From DATCJA01 sp963814955 (lineage in GTDB: Bacteria > Acidobacteriota > Vicinamibacteria > Vicinamibacterales > UBA2999), in contig CAWFEX010000010.1 in NCBI GenBank assembly GCA_963814955.1, positions 37,749 through 101,748 on the forward strand: a stretch of 64,000 nt of DNA, in the 5' to 3' direction. The notes below the pieces were generated by a model, which saw nothing but the letters and a program-made list of their open reading frames with translations, had not been told where the DNA came from and did no database searches. Position numbers and translations under genes: made by a program. This document shows positions 15,807-24,714 of the stretch, one piece after another (positions within the stretch are counted from its first letter, which is position 1; the number at the start of each line of letters is the position of its first letter).

Positions 15807-16798
15807 GAGGTGGTCCCGTAGCTGCGGAGAATTGGTGCCGTCTCGAGCACTAATCCACTGCCACTCTGACCGGCCCGTTGGTACCCCAGCGCAGCCATCT
15901 CGGACGCCAGAGAGTCCTCGATGTATTTGCGGACCGGCTGAGCAATGCGATCCACCCAGTCATGAGCCGCCCGGCCATCGATCGCGCCGCCCTGTCTGGA
16001 GAACGACGAGTTCGCGCGGTGCGATGCGCCGAGCTGAGTTGGTTCGAGGAGTGCCGGATCCCAGCCCACCGCCAACTGCGCCGCGAGCTGCCGCATCGTG
16101 GACTCCGGCGAGGTTACGAGATCTTCGAAGCGTATCCGGATGACATCGTGGGATGCGGCGTACCGGGCAACCATGCTTCGATAGTCCTCGCAGAACTCAC
16201 GCAGGTATCCCGAAACCTCCTCGATCGTTTCCTGCCGTTCCAGGTGACGCTTCAAGGTCGAGGCCGAGACGTTTCCCTGTTGCACACGTTCAGGGGTGAA
16301 CTTGCCGTCCACCAGCGCCTGCATGGAGCTGAAAACTGCGCGGGGATCGCGGATCGTGAGCAGGTGCTTCCCTTTGCCGAAGACCGAATCGACCTGTTCC
16401 CGCGTAAATCGGCAGAGGCTGCCGCAGTGATTGACCACAGCGCGGTCGAGGGATCCGCCGACGGACGCGAAGCAGGCATCCGCGAGGCGCTCATACATGG
16501 CGGGCAGTGTTCTGGTGTCGGCGGCCGCTGCCCTCCAGGTCTGCATTATTTCTGCAACCTGTTCTCGCGGGTGCACACGGCTCAACTTTCGTTCGGCATG
16601 CTGCGCTCCGGCCGTCTCGAGCTTCTCGTCGACAGACAAACGGTCGAACATTTCGATCCGCCGCGTCGGAATCTTGTTCTTCGACGGGCGGTTCCAGTGC
16701 TCGAACGGAAACACATTGAACTCGGGGTGCCCGTCCAGCAGCATCCGCAGCAGCTTCCCGCCGCTCCGCGACAGCGATACGATCAACACGTGGTTCAT
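15803..16798 (-). CDS. Sulfotransferase family protein
   Basis: 331 residues from ATG 16798 (MNHVLIVSLSRSGGKLLRMLLDG). Residues 4-16 form the 5'-phosphosulfate-binding loop of PAPS-dependent sulfotransferases, and KHLLTIRDPRAVFSSM (about 170-185) is the 3'-phosphate-binding region with the conserved R..DPRA.. pattern. IRFEDLVTSPESTMRQLA is also typical. The acceptor is unknown; such soluble bacterial members modify carbohydrates, lipids or small molecules. It is translationally coupled to dapC, an unexpected partner, and divergent from the oxygenase-like gene at 16932. Confidence 0.75.
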   Translation of the reverse strand: MNHVLIVSLSRSGGKLLRMLLDGHPEFNVFPFEHWNRPSKNKIPTRRIEMFDRLSVDEKLETAGAQHAERKLSRVHPREQVAEIMQTWRAAAADTRTLPAMYERLADACFASVGGSLDRAVVNHCGSLCRFTREQVDSVFGKGKHLLTIRDPRAVFSSMQALVDGKFTPERVQQGNVSASTLKRHLERQETIEEVSGYLREFCEDYRSMVARYAASHDVIRIRFEDLVTSPESTMRQLAAQLAVGWDPALLEPTQLGASHRANSSFSRQGGAIDGRAAHDWVDRIAQPVRKYIEDSLASEMAALGYQRAGQSGSGLVLETAPILRSYGTTS

Positions 16799-16931
16799 GC
16801 GTCGGGATACGAGATGAGGGGAACATCGTACTCTGACGCACCGTACCGGAGCGACATCGGCAGCACGACCGTAAGCGCGCAAAGGCCAGCGCGAGCCGAT
16901 GTAAGATCACGCGGCAAGTGTTGGGCAATTC

Positions 16932-17768
16932 TTGAATGAAGCTTCCGTGACGTCCACCCTACCGAGAACGGATTCGCTCGCGATCCACCTTCGTCAGGCA
17001 ATTGCCAACGCCGCGGTCCAGACCGATCCGGGCCCGTACATGGTCGTATCGAATCTGTTTCCGGACGATGTGTATGCGCTTCTGTTGGAGACAATGCCGC
17101 CGCCAGACGCATTCGAAGTTGCAGATCGGACGAAGGCGAACTTCGACCCGGCCGGAACGACGGATGTTCCCGCACAATCGCGTGACGTTTGGCTCTGGTT
17201 CCACAACGACGTCGTCGACGGGTTACTGACGCCGGCACTGTTCGCCGCCTTTCGTTCGTCAATCGCCAGTGCTTATCGGGCGGCGTTTGGTTCCGTGCTC
17301 GCCGACGAGGCGCTCGACCTGCAGCATCGCGCCTTTCAGGGGCGACTCATGCTCCGGCGGCCTGGCTACCGGCTCAAGCCGCACCGCGATAAGAAGAGTG
17401 CGACACTGACGGGCCTCATCTACTTCGCGCGCCCCGGTGACAGCCCCGATTTCGGCACCGATCTGTATCGTGTCGAGAACGATCAGGAGGCGCCCATCAA
17501 GAAGACCTACTATCCCGAGGCGCACGGCGCGCGAACAGAGCTCGCGCGATCCGTACCGTTCGTCAGGAACGCGGCTCTGGTTTTCATGAACGTGCCCGGC
17601 ATGGCGCATGGCGCCGGCATTCCACCAGACGCGCCACAAGCTGCGCGATACGCGTACCAGTTCTACGTCGGTCCCGCCAAATCCGACCTGGTGCGCCTGG
17701 TGCGGCGGCTGCCCTCGGAACTGGCGGCCGCGTGGACTTTCCTCAAGGCGCCTGACGACAACTACTGA
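16932..17768 (+). CDS. 2-oxoglutarate/Fe(II) oxygenase-like protein
   Basis: Up to 278 residues from TTG 16932; GTG 16947 is an alternative start. The core resembles prolyl-4-hydroxylase-like folds: LMLRRPGYRLKPHRDKKSATLTGLIYFA contains a candidate HxD iron site (HRD), and AALVFMNVPGMAHGAGIP supplies a candidate distal histidine, followed by RYAYQFYVGP. The N-terminal PYMVVSNLFPDDVYALLLETMPP pattern is often seen before such domains. The substrate cannot be inferred. The gene is divergent from the sulfotransferase, and both may modify a common product, which is a guess from proximity. Confidence 0.6.
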   Translation: MNEASVTSTLPRTDSLAIHLRQAIANAAVQTDPGPYMVVSNLFPDDVYALLLETMPPPDAFEVADRTKANFDPAGTTDVPAQSRDVWLWFHNDVVDGLLTPALFAAFRSSIASAYRAAFGSVLADEALDLQHRAFQGRLMLRRPGYRLKPHRDKKSATLTGLIYFARPGDSPDFGTDLYRVENDQEAPIKKTYYPEAHGARTELARSVPFVRNAALVFMNVPGMAHGAGIPPDAPQAARYAYQFYVGPAKSDLVRLVRRLPSELAAAWTFLKAPDDNY

Positions 17769-18099
17769 CCGGTTACTCCACAGAACACATCGCTTTTTCA
17801 GCGCGATCAACCGTACGTCACTGCACCAGAGGCTGACGGGTTTCTGCCGTCGCGGTGCAACCTGTCTCCGAGGCACCAACGCACGGTGACACGGCCACCG
17901 CATGTGGTGAACGTGGCGATCGAGTTCACCAGTGCCTCGACTTTCGACGCGGGTGCAACATTTGCACTTCTGCAAACAGCGAGACGGACGAGGGGTCTGA
18001 AGCTTTTGTGTATGTGCCGGGGCCGCCGACAGCATGACCCAACGTCGCATTAGTGAGACGGTCGGAACCCGAGAACCGGACATAAGTAGGAAGGCGATC
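17769..18099 (+). promoter_or_regulatory. Upstream region of the aspartase-asparaginase-porin operon
   Basis: 331 bases with no gene I would support. A perfect inverted repeat TTTGCA-CTTC-TGCAAA lies at 17961-17976. Overlapping it, GGTGCAACATTTGCA (17952-17966) has the GG-N10-GC spacing of a sigma-54 promoter but only a partial match to the consensus. A good ribosome-binding site AGTAGGAAGG precedes the ATG at 18100. Nothing else stands out. Confidence 0.35.
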
Positions 18100-19695
18100 A
18101 TGAACGCGATTCCGAATGGAAGAAGAAGGAACGTGCCGCTTGTTATCACCACCCTCGCACTCGCCTGCGCGTGTGTGCTTCAGACCGCTTGTGGGCTTCA
18201 GGACACAACGCCGGCAGCGGCGCAGACCGCAAGCGGACAGCCGGCGCCTGGGACGCGACCAGCGCCTGAGAAGCCCACTGGGCCCGTGCGTGTCGAGAAA
18301 GATCTACTTGGAGAAAAAGAGATCCCGGCGGACGCCTACTATGGCGTTCAAACAGCACGAGCGCTCGAGAACTTTCAGATCTCCGGAGTGCCGATCAACC
18401 ACTATCCCGGGTTCGTCGAAGCCTGGGCCATCGTGAAACTCGCCGCGGCGCGAGCCAACACCGACGTCGGCGCCATGAAGAAGGAAACCCTTGCGGCCAT
18501 CGAGAAAGCGGCTGACGCGGTACGGAACGGCAAATACCACGATCAATTCGTCGTCGACTGGTACCAGGGAGGTGCCGGCACCTCTACGAACATGAACGCG
18601 AACGAGGTGCTCGCCAACGTCGCGCTCGAGCTCACCGGACACAAGAAAGGCCATTACACGACCGTCGAGCCGCACGACGATTTGAACATGTCGCAATCGA
18701 CGAACGATTCCTATCCCACTGCGATCAAAGTGGCGTTCCTTCTGCGCAACGACAAGCTGACCGCGGAGCTCGAGAAGCTGGTCGCTTCATTTCGAGCAAA
18801 GGGCGATGCCTACATCGATATCGTCAAGATGGGCCGCACCGAGCTGCAGGATGCCGTGCCGATGACGGTAGGACAGGAATTTCACGCATTTGCGGCCTCC
18901 CTGGAGAGCGAGATCAAGCTGCTGCGCGAGGCCGAGAAGCACCTCTACGCCGTCAACATGGGTGCCACGGCCATCGGAACGGGGATCAATGCGCCGAAGG
19001 GTTATGCGGAGCGAACCGCCGCGCATCTGGCACAACTCACCGGCAAGCCGATCGTGCCGGCTTCCGACATGCTCGCGGCTACGTGGGACCAGCAGGGCTT
19101 TGTCGTCTATTCGTCGGCACTGAAAAGCCTCGCGGTAAAGCTGTCGAAGATCGCCAGCGATCTGATCCTGCTCACCTCAGGACCGCGCGCGGGCCTCGCG
19201 GAAATCAACCTGCCGGCACTTCAACCGGGCTCCTCGATCATGCCGGGCAAAGTGAATCCCGTCATGCCCGAGCTCGTCAACATCGTCGCCTTTCGCGTGA
19301 TGGGGAACGACTACAGCGTGGCCTTGGCCGCCCACTCCGGGCAGCTTCAACTCAACGCGTACGAGCCGCTCGAGGGCCTCGCGGTCATGGAATCCCAGCA
19401 CCTGCTCTTCAACACCTCGAAGGCGTTTCGAACCCTTTGTATCGACGGGATTACGGTCAACGAGAAGGTGCTGGAGCATTACATGGAAACCACCGTCGGC
19501 ATCGTCACCGCGCTGAACCCGGTACTCGGATACGAGAAAGCCACCGAACTGGCGACCGAGGCCTACAAGAGCGGCAAGGGCATCCTGGAGATCATCCGGG
19601 CAAGGAAGCTCCTGACCGAGCAGCAGATCGCCGAGTTGCTCGACCCGGCGAAGCTGACGAACCTCGACAAGACGAAGTATCGCAGGACGAGATAG
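18100..19695 (+). CDS. aspA: Aspartate ammonia-lyase with signal sequence
   Basis: 531 residues from ATG 18100, chosen for its ribosome-binding site and because it places a signal sequence at the N-terminus: arginine-rich NGRRRN, hydrophobic VPLVITTLALACACVL, then QTACG. A cysteine suggests a possible lipoprotein, although the -3 residue (Gln) is not typical. A Pro/Ala/Gln linker leads into a complete aspartase: GEKEIPADAYYGVQT, GGAGTSTNMNANEVL, NMSQSTNDSYPTAIKV, and the superfamily signature GSSIMPGKVNP near residue 377. It deaminates L-aspartate to fumarate and ammonia. Normal aspartases are about 470 residues and cytoplasmic; the extra 60 residues are the export region. It heads an operon with a secreted asparaginase and a porin. 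Confidence 0.88.
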   Translation: MNAIPNGRRRNVPLVITTLALACACVLQTACGLQDTTPAAAQTASGQPAPGTRPAPEKPTGPVRVEKDLLGEKEIPADAYYGVQTARALENFQISGVPINHYPGFVEAWAIVKLAAARANTDVGAMKKETLAAIEKAADAVRNGKYHDQFVVDWYQGGAGTSTNMNANEVLANVALELTGHKKGHYTTVEPHDDLNMSQSTNDSYPTAIKVAFLLRNDKLTAELEKLVASFRAKGDAYIDIVKMGRTELQDAVPMTVGQEFHAFAASLESEIKLLREAEKHLYAVNMGATAIGTGINAPKGYAERTAAHLAQLTGKPIVPASDMLAATWDQQGFVVYSSALKSLAVKLSKIASDLILLTSGPRAGLAEINLPALQPGSSIMPGKVNPVMPELVNIVAFRVMGNDYSVALAAHSGQLQLNAYEPLEGLAVMESQHLLFNTSKAFRTLCIDGITVNEKVLEHYMETTVGIVTALNPVLGYEKATELATEAYKSGKGILEIIRARKLLTEQQIAELLDPAKLTNLDKTKYRRTR

Positions 19696-19760
19696 GAAGC
19701 ACACACGAGATCGAACCCAAGACCGAAGTTTCGAATTCTTTCACGAAGAGGGGATCAGCA

Positions 19761-20838
19761 ATGACGAGCGTGTCTCGCAAGAAATCGATAATCGTGATGA
19801 TGATCGTCGCCCTGGGCGTCGGCGTGGAATTTGTTCCGGCACAGGGCAGGAAGCCCAACGTCATGATCCTGGCGACCGGGGGAACGATCGCCGGTGCCGC
19901 GTCAACCGGTACGCAAGCGGGCTACACATCCGGCGCGGTGACCATCGATACGATGCTTGCTGCCGTTCCGGGAATCTCTGAAATCGCGCAATATCAAGGG
20001 GGAGCAGGTGTCGAACGTCGGCTCGCAGGACATGAGCTTCGACATCCTGCTCAAGGTCGCCAAGCGCATCAACGAGCTGGCGAAATCGAACAACGTCGAC
20101 GGCTTCGTGATTACCCACGGCACCGACACCATGGAGGAATCCGCTTTCTTCCTGAATCTGACGGTGAAGACAGATAAGCCCGTGGTGATGGTGGGCTCGA
20201 TGCGCCCCTCGACCGCGGTCAGCGCGGACGGACCGCTGAACCTCTACAACGCCGTTGGTGTGGCCGCCGATCCCAAGGCCGGTGGCCGTGGGGTGCTGGT
20301 CGTGATGAATGACTGGATCCACGGTGCGCACTCACTCACCAAGACCAGCACGACCGCGGTCCAGACCTTCATGTCGCCGGTCCGCGGGCTCGTTGGCGTA
20401 GCAACCTACGGCAAGAACGACTTCTATACGAGGCCTGAGTGGAAACACACCACGCAGACCGAGTTCGACATCACGCAAGTCAGCGAGCTGCCACGCGTAG
20501 ACATCATCTTCGCTTCCATGGACATGTCGTCCGACTTGATTGACGCAGCCGCGGCAAACGGCGCCAAAGGCATCGTCATTGCCGGAGTCGGGAACGGCAA
20601 CATGAACAAGGCGTCGGTGACAGCGGCGGCGAACGCGGTGAAGAAAGGTGTGGCCGTCGTGCGGAGCTCGCGCGTAGCAACGGGAACCGTCGGACGGAAC
20701 GTCGAGCTCAACGACGACGAGCTGGGCTTCGTCGCGTCGGACGAGTTGAATCCGCAGAAGTCGCGGGTTCTCCTGTCGCTGGCTCTGATGAAGCACCGGC
20801 GCCCCGAAGGGCTGCAGCCGCTGTTCTCCACGTACTGA
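19761..20838 (+). CDS. ansB: L-asparaginase II, secreted (one frameshift)
   Basis: ATG 19761 starts a signal peptide (KKSIIVMMIVALGVGVEFVPAQG) in the first frame, followed by MILATGGTIAGAAS with the nucleophilic threonine. The frame shifts near 19985 (after VPGISEIA) and continues NIKGEQVSNVGSQDMS, VDGFVITHGTDTMEESAFFL (second catalytic TDT), GSMRPSTAVSADGPLNLYNAV and GVGNGNM, to a stop at 20838. Type II periplasmic asparaginases hydrolyse asparagine to aspartate and ammonia. The span of 1078 bases implies a one-base error; repaired length is about 358 residues. It lies 65 bases after the aspartase gene, which uses its product. Confidence 0.92.
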
Positions 20839-20861
20839 AAACGATTGGGCCGGCCATCCCC

Positions 20862-22166
20862 ATGACACCACCCACAATCGCGACTCGGCCGACGATCCTG
20901 ATGGTCGTAATTGCGCTCTTCTGCGTTCCGTTGACGCTGGAGGGCCGGCAAACGGCCGGGTCGCAGAGTACGGCTCGAGCGTCGCAGCCGTCAACGATCG
21001 ACGACACGCTCGAGGCGGGCGACGACGAGGTCGCGCGACCCGCGCGCGACCTGGTGACCTGGAACGAGCACGATGGGCGACTCTTTACGCTCCGCATCGG
21101 CGGTGGCTTTTTGTACGAATACGCAGGCTACGCCCAGGACGAGGACAGTAGAGAGCAGATTGCACTGAGTCCCGAGCCGAAGACCCGGGACCTCCGCATC
21201 TTGTTGAGGGGACGTCTCAAGTTCAAACGACCAACGACGTGGAGTACCGGGATCATGCGGGATTTCGTGACCAACGACTGGACGTTCCGGCAAACCGGCC
21301 TCATGGTGGACGTGCCCGAGATCTACGGCCAGATCTTCATCGGACGCAGCAAAGAAGGCTTCTCTCTCAACAAAGTCATGGTGGGATACGCCGGGTGGAC
21401 GATGGAACGAACGCCGATGAGCGACGCGACGATCCCTATCCTCGCCGACGGCATCAAATGGCTCGGCTATTTACCCACGAAGCATCTCCTCTGGAACGTC
21501 GGATTCTACGGGGACGCGCTCTCTGAAGGTGAAAGCTTTTCGACCTACGCGCATCAGCTTTCGGGCCGAGTCGCATGGGTGCCTCTGGCATCGGAGGAAA
21601 CGGTCCTTCACATCGGCCTCAACCTCCGTGACGGAAAGCCGGCGAACGGCATGTTGCAGCTTCGTTCGCGGCCCGAGTCATTCGGGGCGCCGTTCTTCGT
21701 CGATACCGGAAGGTTTCCCGCTAAAAACACCAAGACGACGGCGCTCGAAGCCTACTACCGGCCGGGCAACTTACTGGTCGGCACGGAGTACTTCTTACAG
21801 GCTGTGGATGCTGCCGAGTCGGGTGATCCGGTCTTCCACGGTGGAACCGCGGTGGTCTCCTGGCTGGCCACCGGCGAGACGCGCGTCTACAACACCCGCG
21901 GCGGATTCTTCGATTCAGTGTCACCGGCGCGCCCTGTCTTTCAGGGAGGATCCGGAGCCTGGGAACTGGTGGCTAATTTCTCGTTCATCGACCTGGACAG
22001 CGGCTCGCGGCGAGGGGGCAAGTTCTGGAGAATCACGCCGATGGTGAACTGGCATCTCTCGGACAACATGCGGCTCGAGATCGCCTACGGGTATGGCTCG
22101 CTCGATCGCTTCAGCCGCGTCGGCGACACCCAGTTCTTCCAGAGCCGTCTTCAGCTACAGCTCTGA
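20862..22166 (+). CDS. Outer-membrane porin, OprO/OprP-like
   Basis: 434 residues starting 23 bases after the asparaginase stop. It has a signal sequence (ILMVVIALFCVPLTLEG), a short linker, then alternating amphipathic beta strands with the typical porin phrases RLRGRLKFKRP-like, GQIFIGRSKEGFSLNKVMVGYAGWTMER, YYRPGNLLVGTEYFLQ and a C-terminus ending in alternating hydrophobics QSRLQLQL. It resembles the phosphate-selective porin family O and P, whose members pass anions. In this operon it could admit asparagine or aspartate to the periplasm. Specificity is inferred from context only. Confidence 0.75.
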   Translation: MTPPTIATRPTILMVVIALFCVPLTLEGRQTAGSQSTARASQPSTIDDTLEAGDDEVARPARDLVTWNEHDGRLFTLRIGGGFLYEYAGYAQDEDSREQIALSPEPKTRDLRILLRGRLKFKRPTTWSTGIMRDFVTNDWTFRQTGLMVDVPEIYGQIFIGRSKEGFSLNKVMVGYAGWTMERTPMSDATIPILADGIKWLGYLPTKHLLWNVGFYGDALSEGESFSTYAHQLSGRVAWVPLASEETVLHIGLNLRDGKPANGMLQLRSRPESFGAPFFVDTGRFPAKNTKTTALEAYYRPGNLLVGTEYFLQAVDAAESGDPVFHGGTAVVSWLATGETRVYNTRGGFFDSVSPARPVFQGGSGAWELVANFSFIDLDSGSRRGGKFWRITPMVNWHLSDNMRLEIAYGYGSLDRFSRVGDTQFFQSRLQLQL

Positions 22167-22203
22167 GCAGGAATGCTTCGGCGTGCGAATCTGCGGCGAG
22201 GGC

Positions 22204-22632
22204 TCAACCGATGTCCGTCGGCGTTGATGATTCCAGTCGGCACCCCACGTCGTACCACACGAAGCTCCGCGAGGTCATGCGACGTGACCAGATCACGCGC
22301 GCCGATACGGAAGTCCAACCGTTCTTACACATCAGTTCCAGTACGAGGTCCATGCCTGGAGCGAGCTCACGATCACCGAGCAATCCGACGCCACTGGCAG
22401 AGATGTCGATGATGCGGTAGACGTCGAGCGCAGACGCCGCGAGGGCGCTCCGTAGCCAAGACACATCCGACGGCCGTGGGCGGACTTCGGCCCTGCGTTC
22501 GACGGGTCCTTGTGGACGATCCGCTTCGAGGTCGGCGCTCACTGGCAAACTGATTTCCCAAACGCGCAGCGGTCGCTTCAGCCAGCTGCGACGCCGTTCA
22601 CCAATGTCTCTGTAAGCGCTTGGTGCCCGCAA
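22204..22632 (-). CDS. PilZ domain protein
   Basis: Up to 142 residues; the start at 22632 would be TTG and is uncertain. The C-terminal half fits PilZ: VERRAEVRPRP as the candidate RxxxR c-di-GMP-binding arm, YRIIDISASGVGLLGDRELAPGMDLVLELM with the D-x-S-x-x-G motif, and VSARVIWSRRM...YDVGCRLE. PilZ proteins bind cyclic di-GMP and alter motility, secretion or exopolysaccharide synthesis. The N-terminal 50 residues have no recognisable domain. It is convergent with the porin gene. Confidence 0.7.
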   Translation of the reverse strand: MRAPSAYRDIGERRRSWLKRPLRVWEISLPVSADLEADRPQGPVERRAEVRPRPSDVSWLRSALAASALDVYRIIDISASGVGLLGDRELAPGMDLVLELMCKNGWTSVSARVIWSRRMTSRSFVWYDVGCRLESSTPTDIG

Positions 22633-22758
22633 TGAGACGAAGGGGCAACGAACGGAAACCGAACGAGCGTCGTTCTAAAGGCAGGTCGTCCACATCAGCC
22701 GAAAGCCTGAGCGGAGACAGATGAGCCGCGATTCAGGCGTCGAACCCGGGTTGTATTC

Positions 22759-22834
22759 TGGTGCCGAGGGGCAGAATTGAACTGCCGACACCGTGATTTT
22801 CAGTCACGTGCTCTACCAACTGAGCTACCTCGGC
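22759..22834 (-). tRNA. tRNA-Phe (GAA)
   Basis: On the minus strand a full cloverleaf is readable: acceptor GCCGAGG/CCTCGGC, D-arm TAGCTCAGTTGGTAGAGC, anticodon arm with loop CTGAAAA (anticodon GAA), and T-arm GGCAG-TTCAATT-CTGCC, ending ACCA with the CCA encoded. Length is 76 bases. Confidence 0.95.
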
Positions 22835-22904
22835 ACTTTTGGTGATGTCGTGATGGAAGGAAACGCCAGTATATCACCCGCCTGCTGACCATTTGGCAGG
22901 GGTT

Positions 22905-23132
22905 GTGAAAGTGCATGTCGGCGTGGCTGAGCGTACGCTGACTTTTCCGACCCATCTTTTGCGGCGGTTGGTCAGCCCTGCCGGACTTGCGGCGTTCGTG
23001 GCGATCTGTGCCGCCGCTATTTCCCCGTTGGTGCGACGTACGTGGCGGCCCCAATTGCCCCGAATGAGCGACGCATGGATCCGTAGCCAGGATCTCGATT
23101 ACGACCGATACGATCCGTGGCGGGAATACTAG
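22905..23132 (+). CDS. Small hypothetical protein, weak
   Basis: 75 residues from GTG 22905, with an AGGGG just upstream. One hydrophobic segment (PAGLAAFVAICAAAISPLV) is followed by a basic-aromatic tail ending DLDYDRYDPWREY. No family recognised. It sits between tRNA-Phe and the SurA-like gene, where no other gene is present. The coherent membrane segment and ribosome-binding site give modest support. Confidence 0.3.
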   Translation: MKVHVGVAERTLTFPTHLLRRLVSPAGLAAFVAICAAAISPLVRRTWRPQLPRMSDAWIRSQDLDYDRYDPWREY

Positions 23133-23286
23133 GACCCGGTCGATTGCGGATACCTGCCAGCCGGCAGTGAAGAGCCGCAGCCGGTTCGAGGTGGTATTGA
23201 AGAGCAAACCAAGTAGACTACGGCGGCCGGCTCACCACAGCGTCACCTGACCCAGCCTGGCCACAACATCCGACAAGGAGCATTCA

Positions 23287-24306
23287 GTGCCTCGCACGCT
23301 TTCCGTCCTCATCGGGTTTGCCATCCTCGCAGGTTTGTCGAGCCCCCCGGTGGCCGCTGGTCAAGCACCGTCACCCGCTCCGCCACCCGCTCCGCCTGCA
23401 GACGCCGCCGCCAAGCCCGTACCGGCCGAGCTGCCCGAAGTGGTCGCGCGCGTGAACGGCGAGGCCATCAACAAGGCGGATCTTCAGACAGCTGTCGGCC
23501 AACTGGAATCGCGCGCGGGGCGAACGGTTCCCGCAGATCAACGCGACCGTGTGATTCGAGGGGTGCTCGATCAGTTGATTGCCTATCGCCTGCTCATTCA
23601 GGAAAGCGTCTCGCGCAAGATCGTGGTTCCCGACACCGAAGTCGACGCGCGGGCGGCAGAGATTCGGGGGCAGTTCCCGTCTCAGCAGGTTTTTGAGCAA
23701 ACGCTCGAACAGCAGCACATGACGGAAGCCGAATTTCGCGCTGACGTGCAACAGGGGCTGCAGATTACCGCGCTAATCGAGGCGGAGGTCGCAGCAAAGT
23801 CGCCTGTCACCGCCGAGCAGGTCAATCAGTTTTACGCCAGCAACTCTTTTCAACAGGGTGAGCGAGTGCGCGCCAGCCACATCCTGATCGCCGTGCCCGA
23901 AAACGCCGACGCCGCAATCAAGGAACAGGCGCGCGTCAAAGCGACCGACATCCTGAACGAGGTGAAGGCCGGAAAGGATTTCGCCGAGCTCGCCAAGCAG
24001 CATTCACAGGATCCGGGCAGCGGTCCCCAGGGCGGCGATCTCGACTATTTCGAGCGTGGTCAGATGGTGGGCCCATTCGAGGAGGCGGCTTTTGCCCTGA
24101 CTGCCGGCCAGGTGAGCGAGCTCGTGGAAACCCGGTTCGGGTACCACATCATCAAGGTCGTCGACAAGCAGGCGGCACGCACGATTCCGCTCGAGGAGGT
24201 GCGCGCTCGGATCGAGGAATATCTCAAGGATCAGAATCGGGAGCAGCAGATGCAGGGATTCGTCGACGCTCTCCGCACGAAGGCCCAGATCGAGATTCTT
24301 ATGTGA
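23287..24306 (+). CDS. SurA/PrsA-like peptidyl-prolyl isomerase
   Basis: 339 residues from GTG 23287 with AAGGAG six bases upstream. A signal peptide (VLIGFAILAGLSSPPVAAG) and a Pro/Ala linker precede a SurA-type N-terminal helical domain (VVARVNGEAINKADLQTAVGQLE, DQLIAYRLLIQESVSRK) and a parvulin domain: ASHILIAV, ILNEVKAGKDFAELAKQHSQDPGS, GGDLDYFERGQMVGPFEEAAFAL, ETRFGYHIIKV. Such proteins chaperone and isomerise outer-membrane or secreted proteins in the periplasm. The stop overlaps the GTG start of the S4 gene (GTGA), so they are coupled. Confidence 0.92.
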   Translation: MPRTLSVLIGFAILAGLSSPPVAAGQAPSPAPPPAPPADAAAKPVPAELPEVVARVNGEAINKADLQTAVGQLESRAGRTVPADQRDRVIRGVLDQLIAYRLLIQESVSRKIVVPDTEVDARAAEIRGQFPSQQVFEQTLEQQHMTEAEFRADVQQGLQITALIEAEVAAKSPVTAEQVNQFYASNSFQQGERVRASHILIAVPENADAAIKEQARVKATDILNEVKAGKDFAELAKQHSQDPGSGPQGGDLDYFERGQMVGPFEEAAFALTAGQVSELVETRFGYHIIKVVDKQAARTIPLEEVRARIEEYLKDQNREQQMQGFVDALRTKAQIEILM

Positions 24307-24687
24307 GCGATGCGGTTCGCCTGGACGTATGGCTCGACGTGGCGTGTCTGTTCAAGACGCGCTCGGAAGCCAAACGCGCCTGCGAAGGCGGCAAGGTCGA
24401 GCTGAACAGGAACGCCGCGAAAGCCAACCGACCCGTGCGCGAAGGCGACCGCATCCGCATCTCGCGCGGTCAGGCCGCCACCAGGACATCATCGTCCGCA
24501 TCGTCATCGACGCACACGTCAAGAAGTCTGAGGCGCGCGTCCTCTACGACGACGTGACGCCAAAGCCCACCCCGGAAGAGATCGAGATGCGCCGCATCGA
24601 GCGCGTCTACCGCGCCGCGGCGAGGGCCGCCGGCACGCCCGATCGCCGCCGCCGGCGAGAACTGCGCAAATCAAGGAAAGATCCTGA
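24303..24687 (+). CDS. S4-domain RNA-binding protein, Hsp15-like (frameshifted)
   Basis: GTG 24303 overlaps the preceding stop. The first frame reads VRLDVWLDVACLFKTRSEAKRACEGGKVELNRNAAKANRPVREGDRIRIS, a full S4 RNA-binding fold. Near 24475 the frame changes to one reading VKKSEARVLYDDVTPKPTPEEIEMRRIERVYRAAARAAG. A second change near 24672 would give KIKERS and a stop at 24685-24687; otherwise the frame runs on into the next gene. Related Hsp15 proteins bind 50S subunits carrying stalled peptides. Length about 128 residues. Confidence 0.75.
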
Positions 24688-24714
24688 AGAACGCGGCTGC
24701 GGTTACGATGAGCT

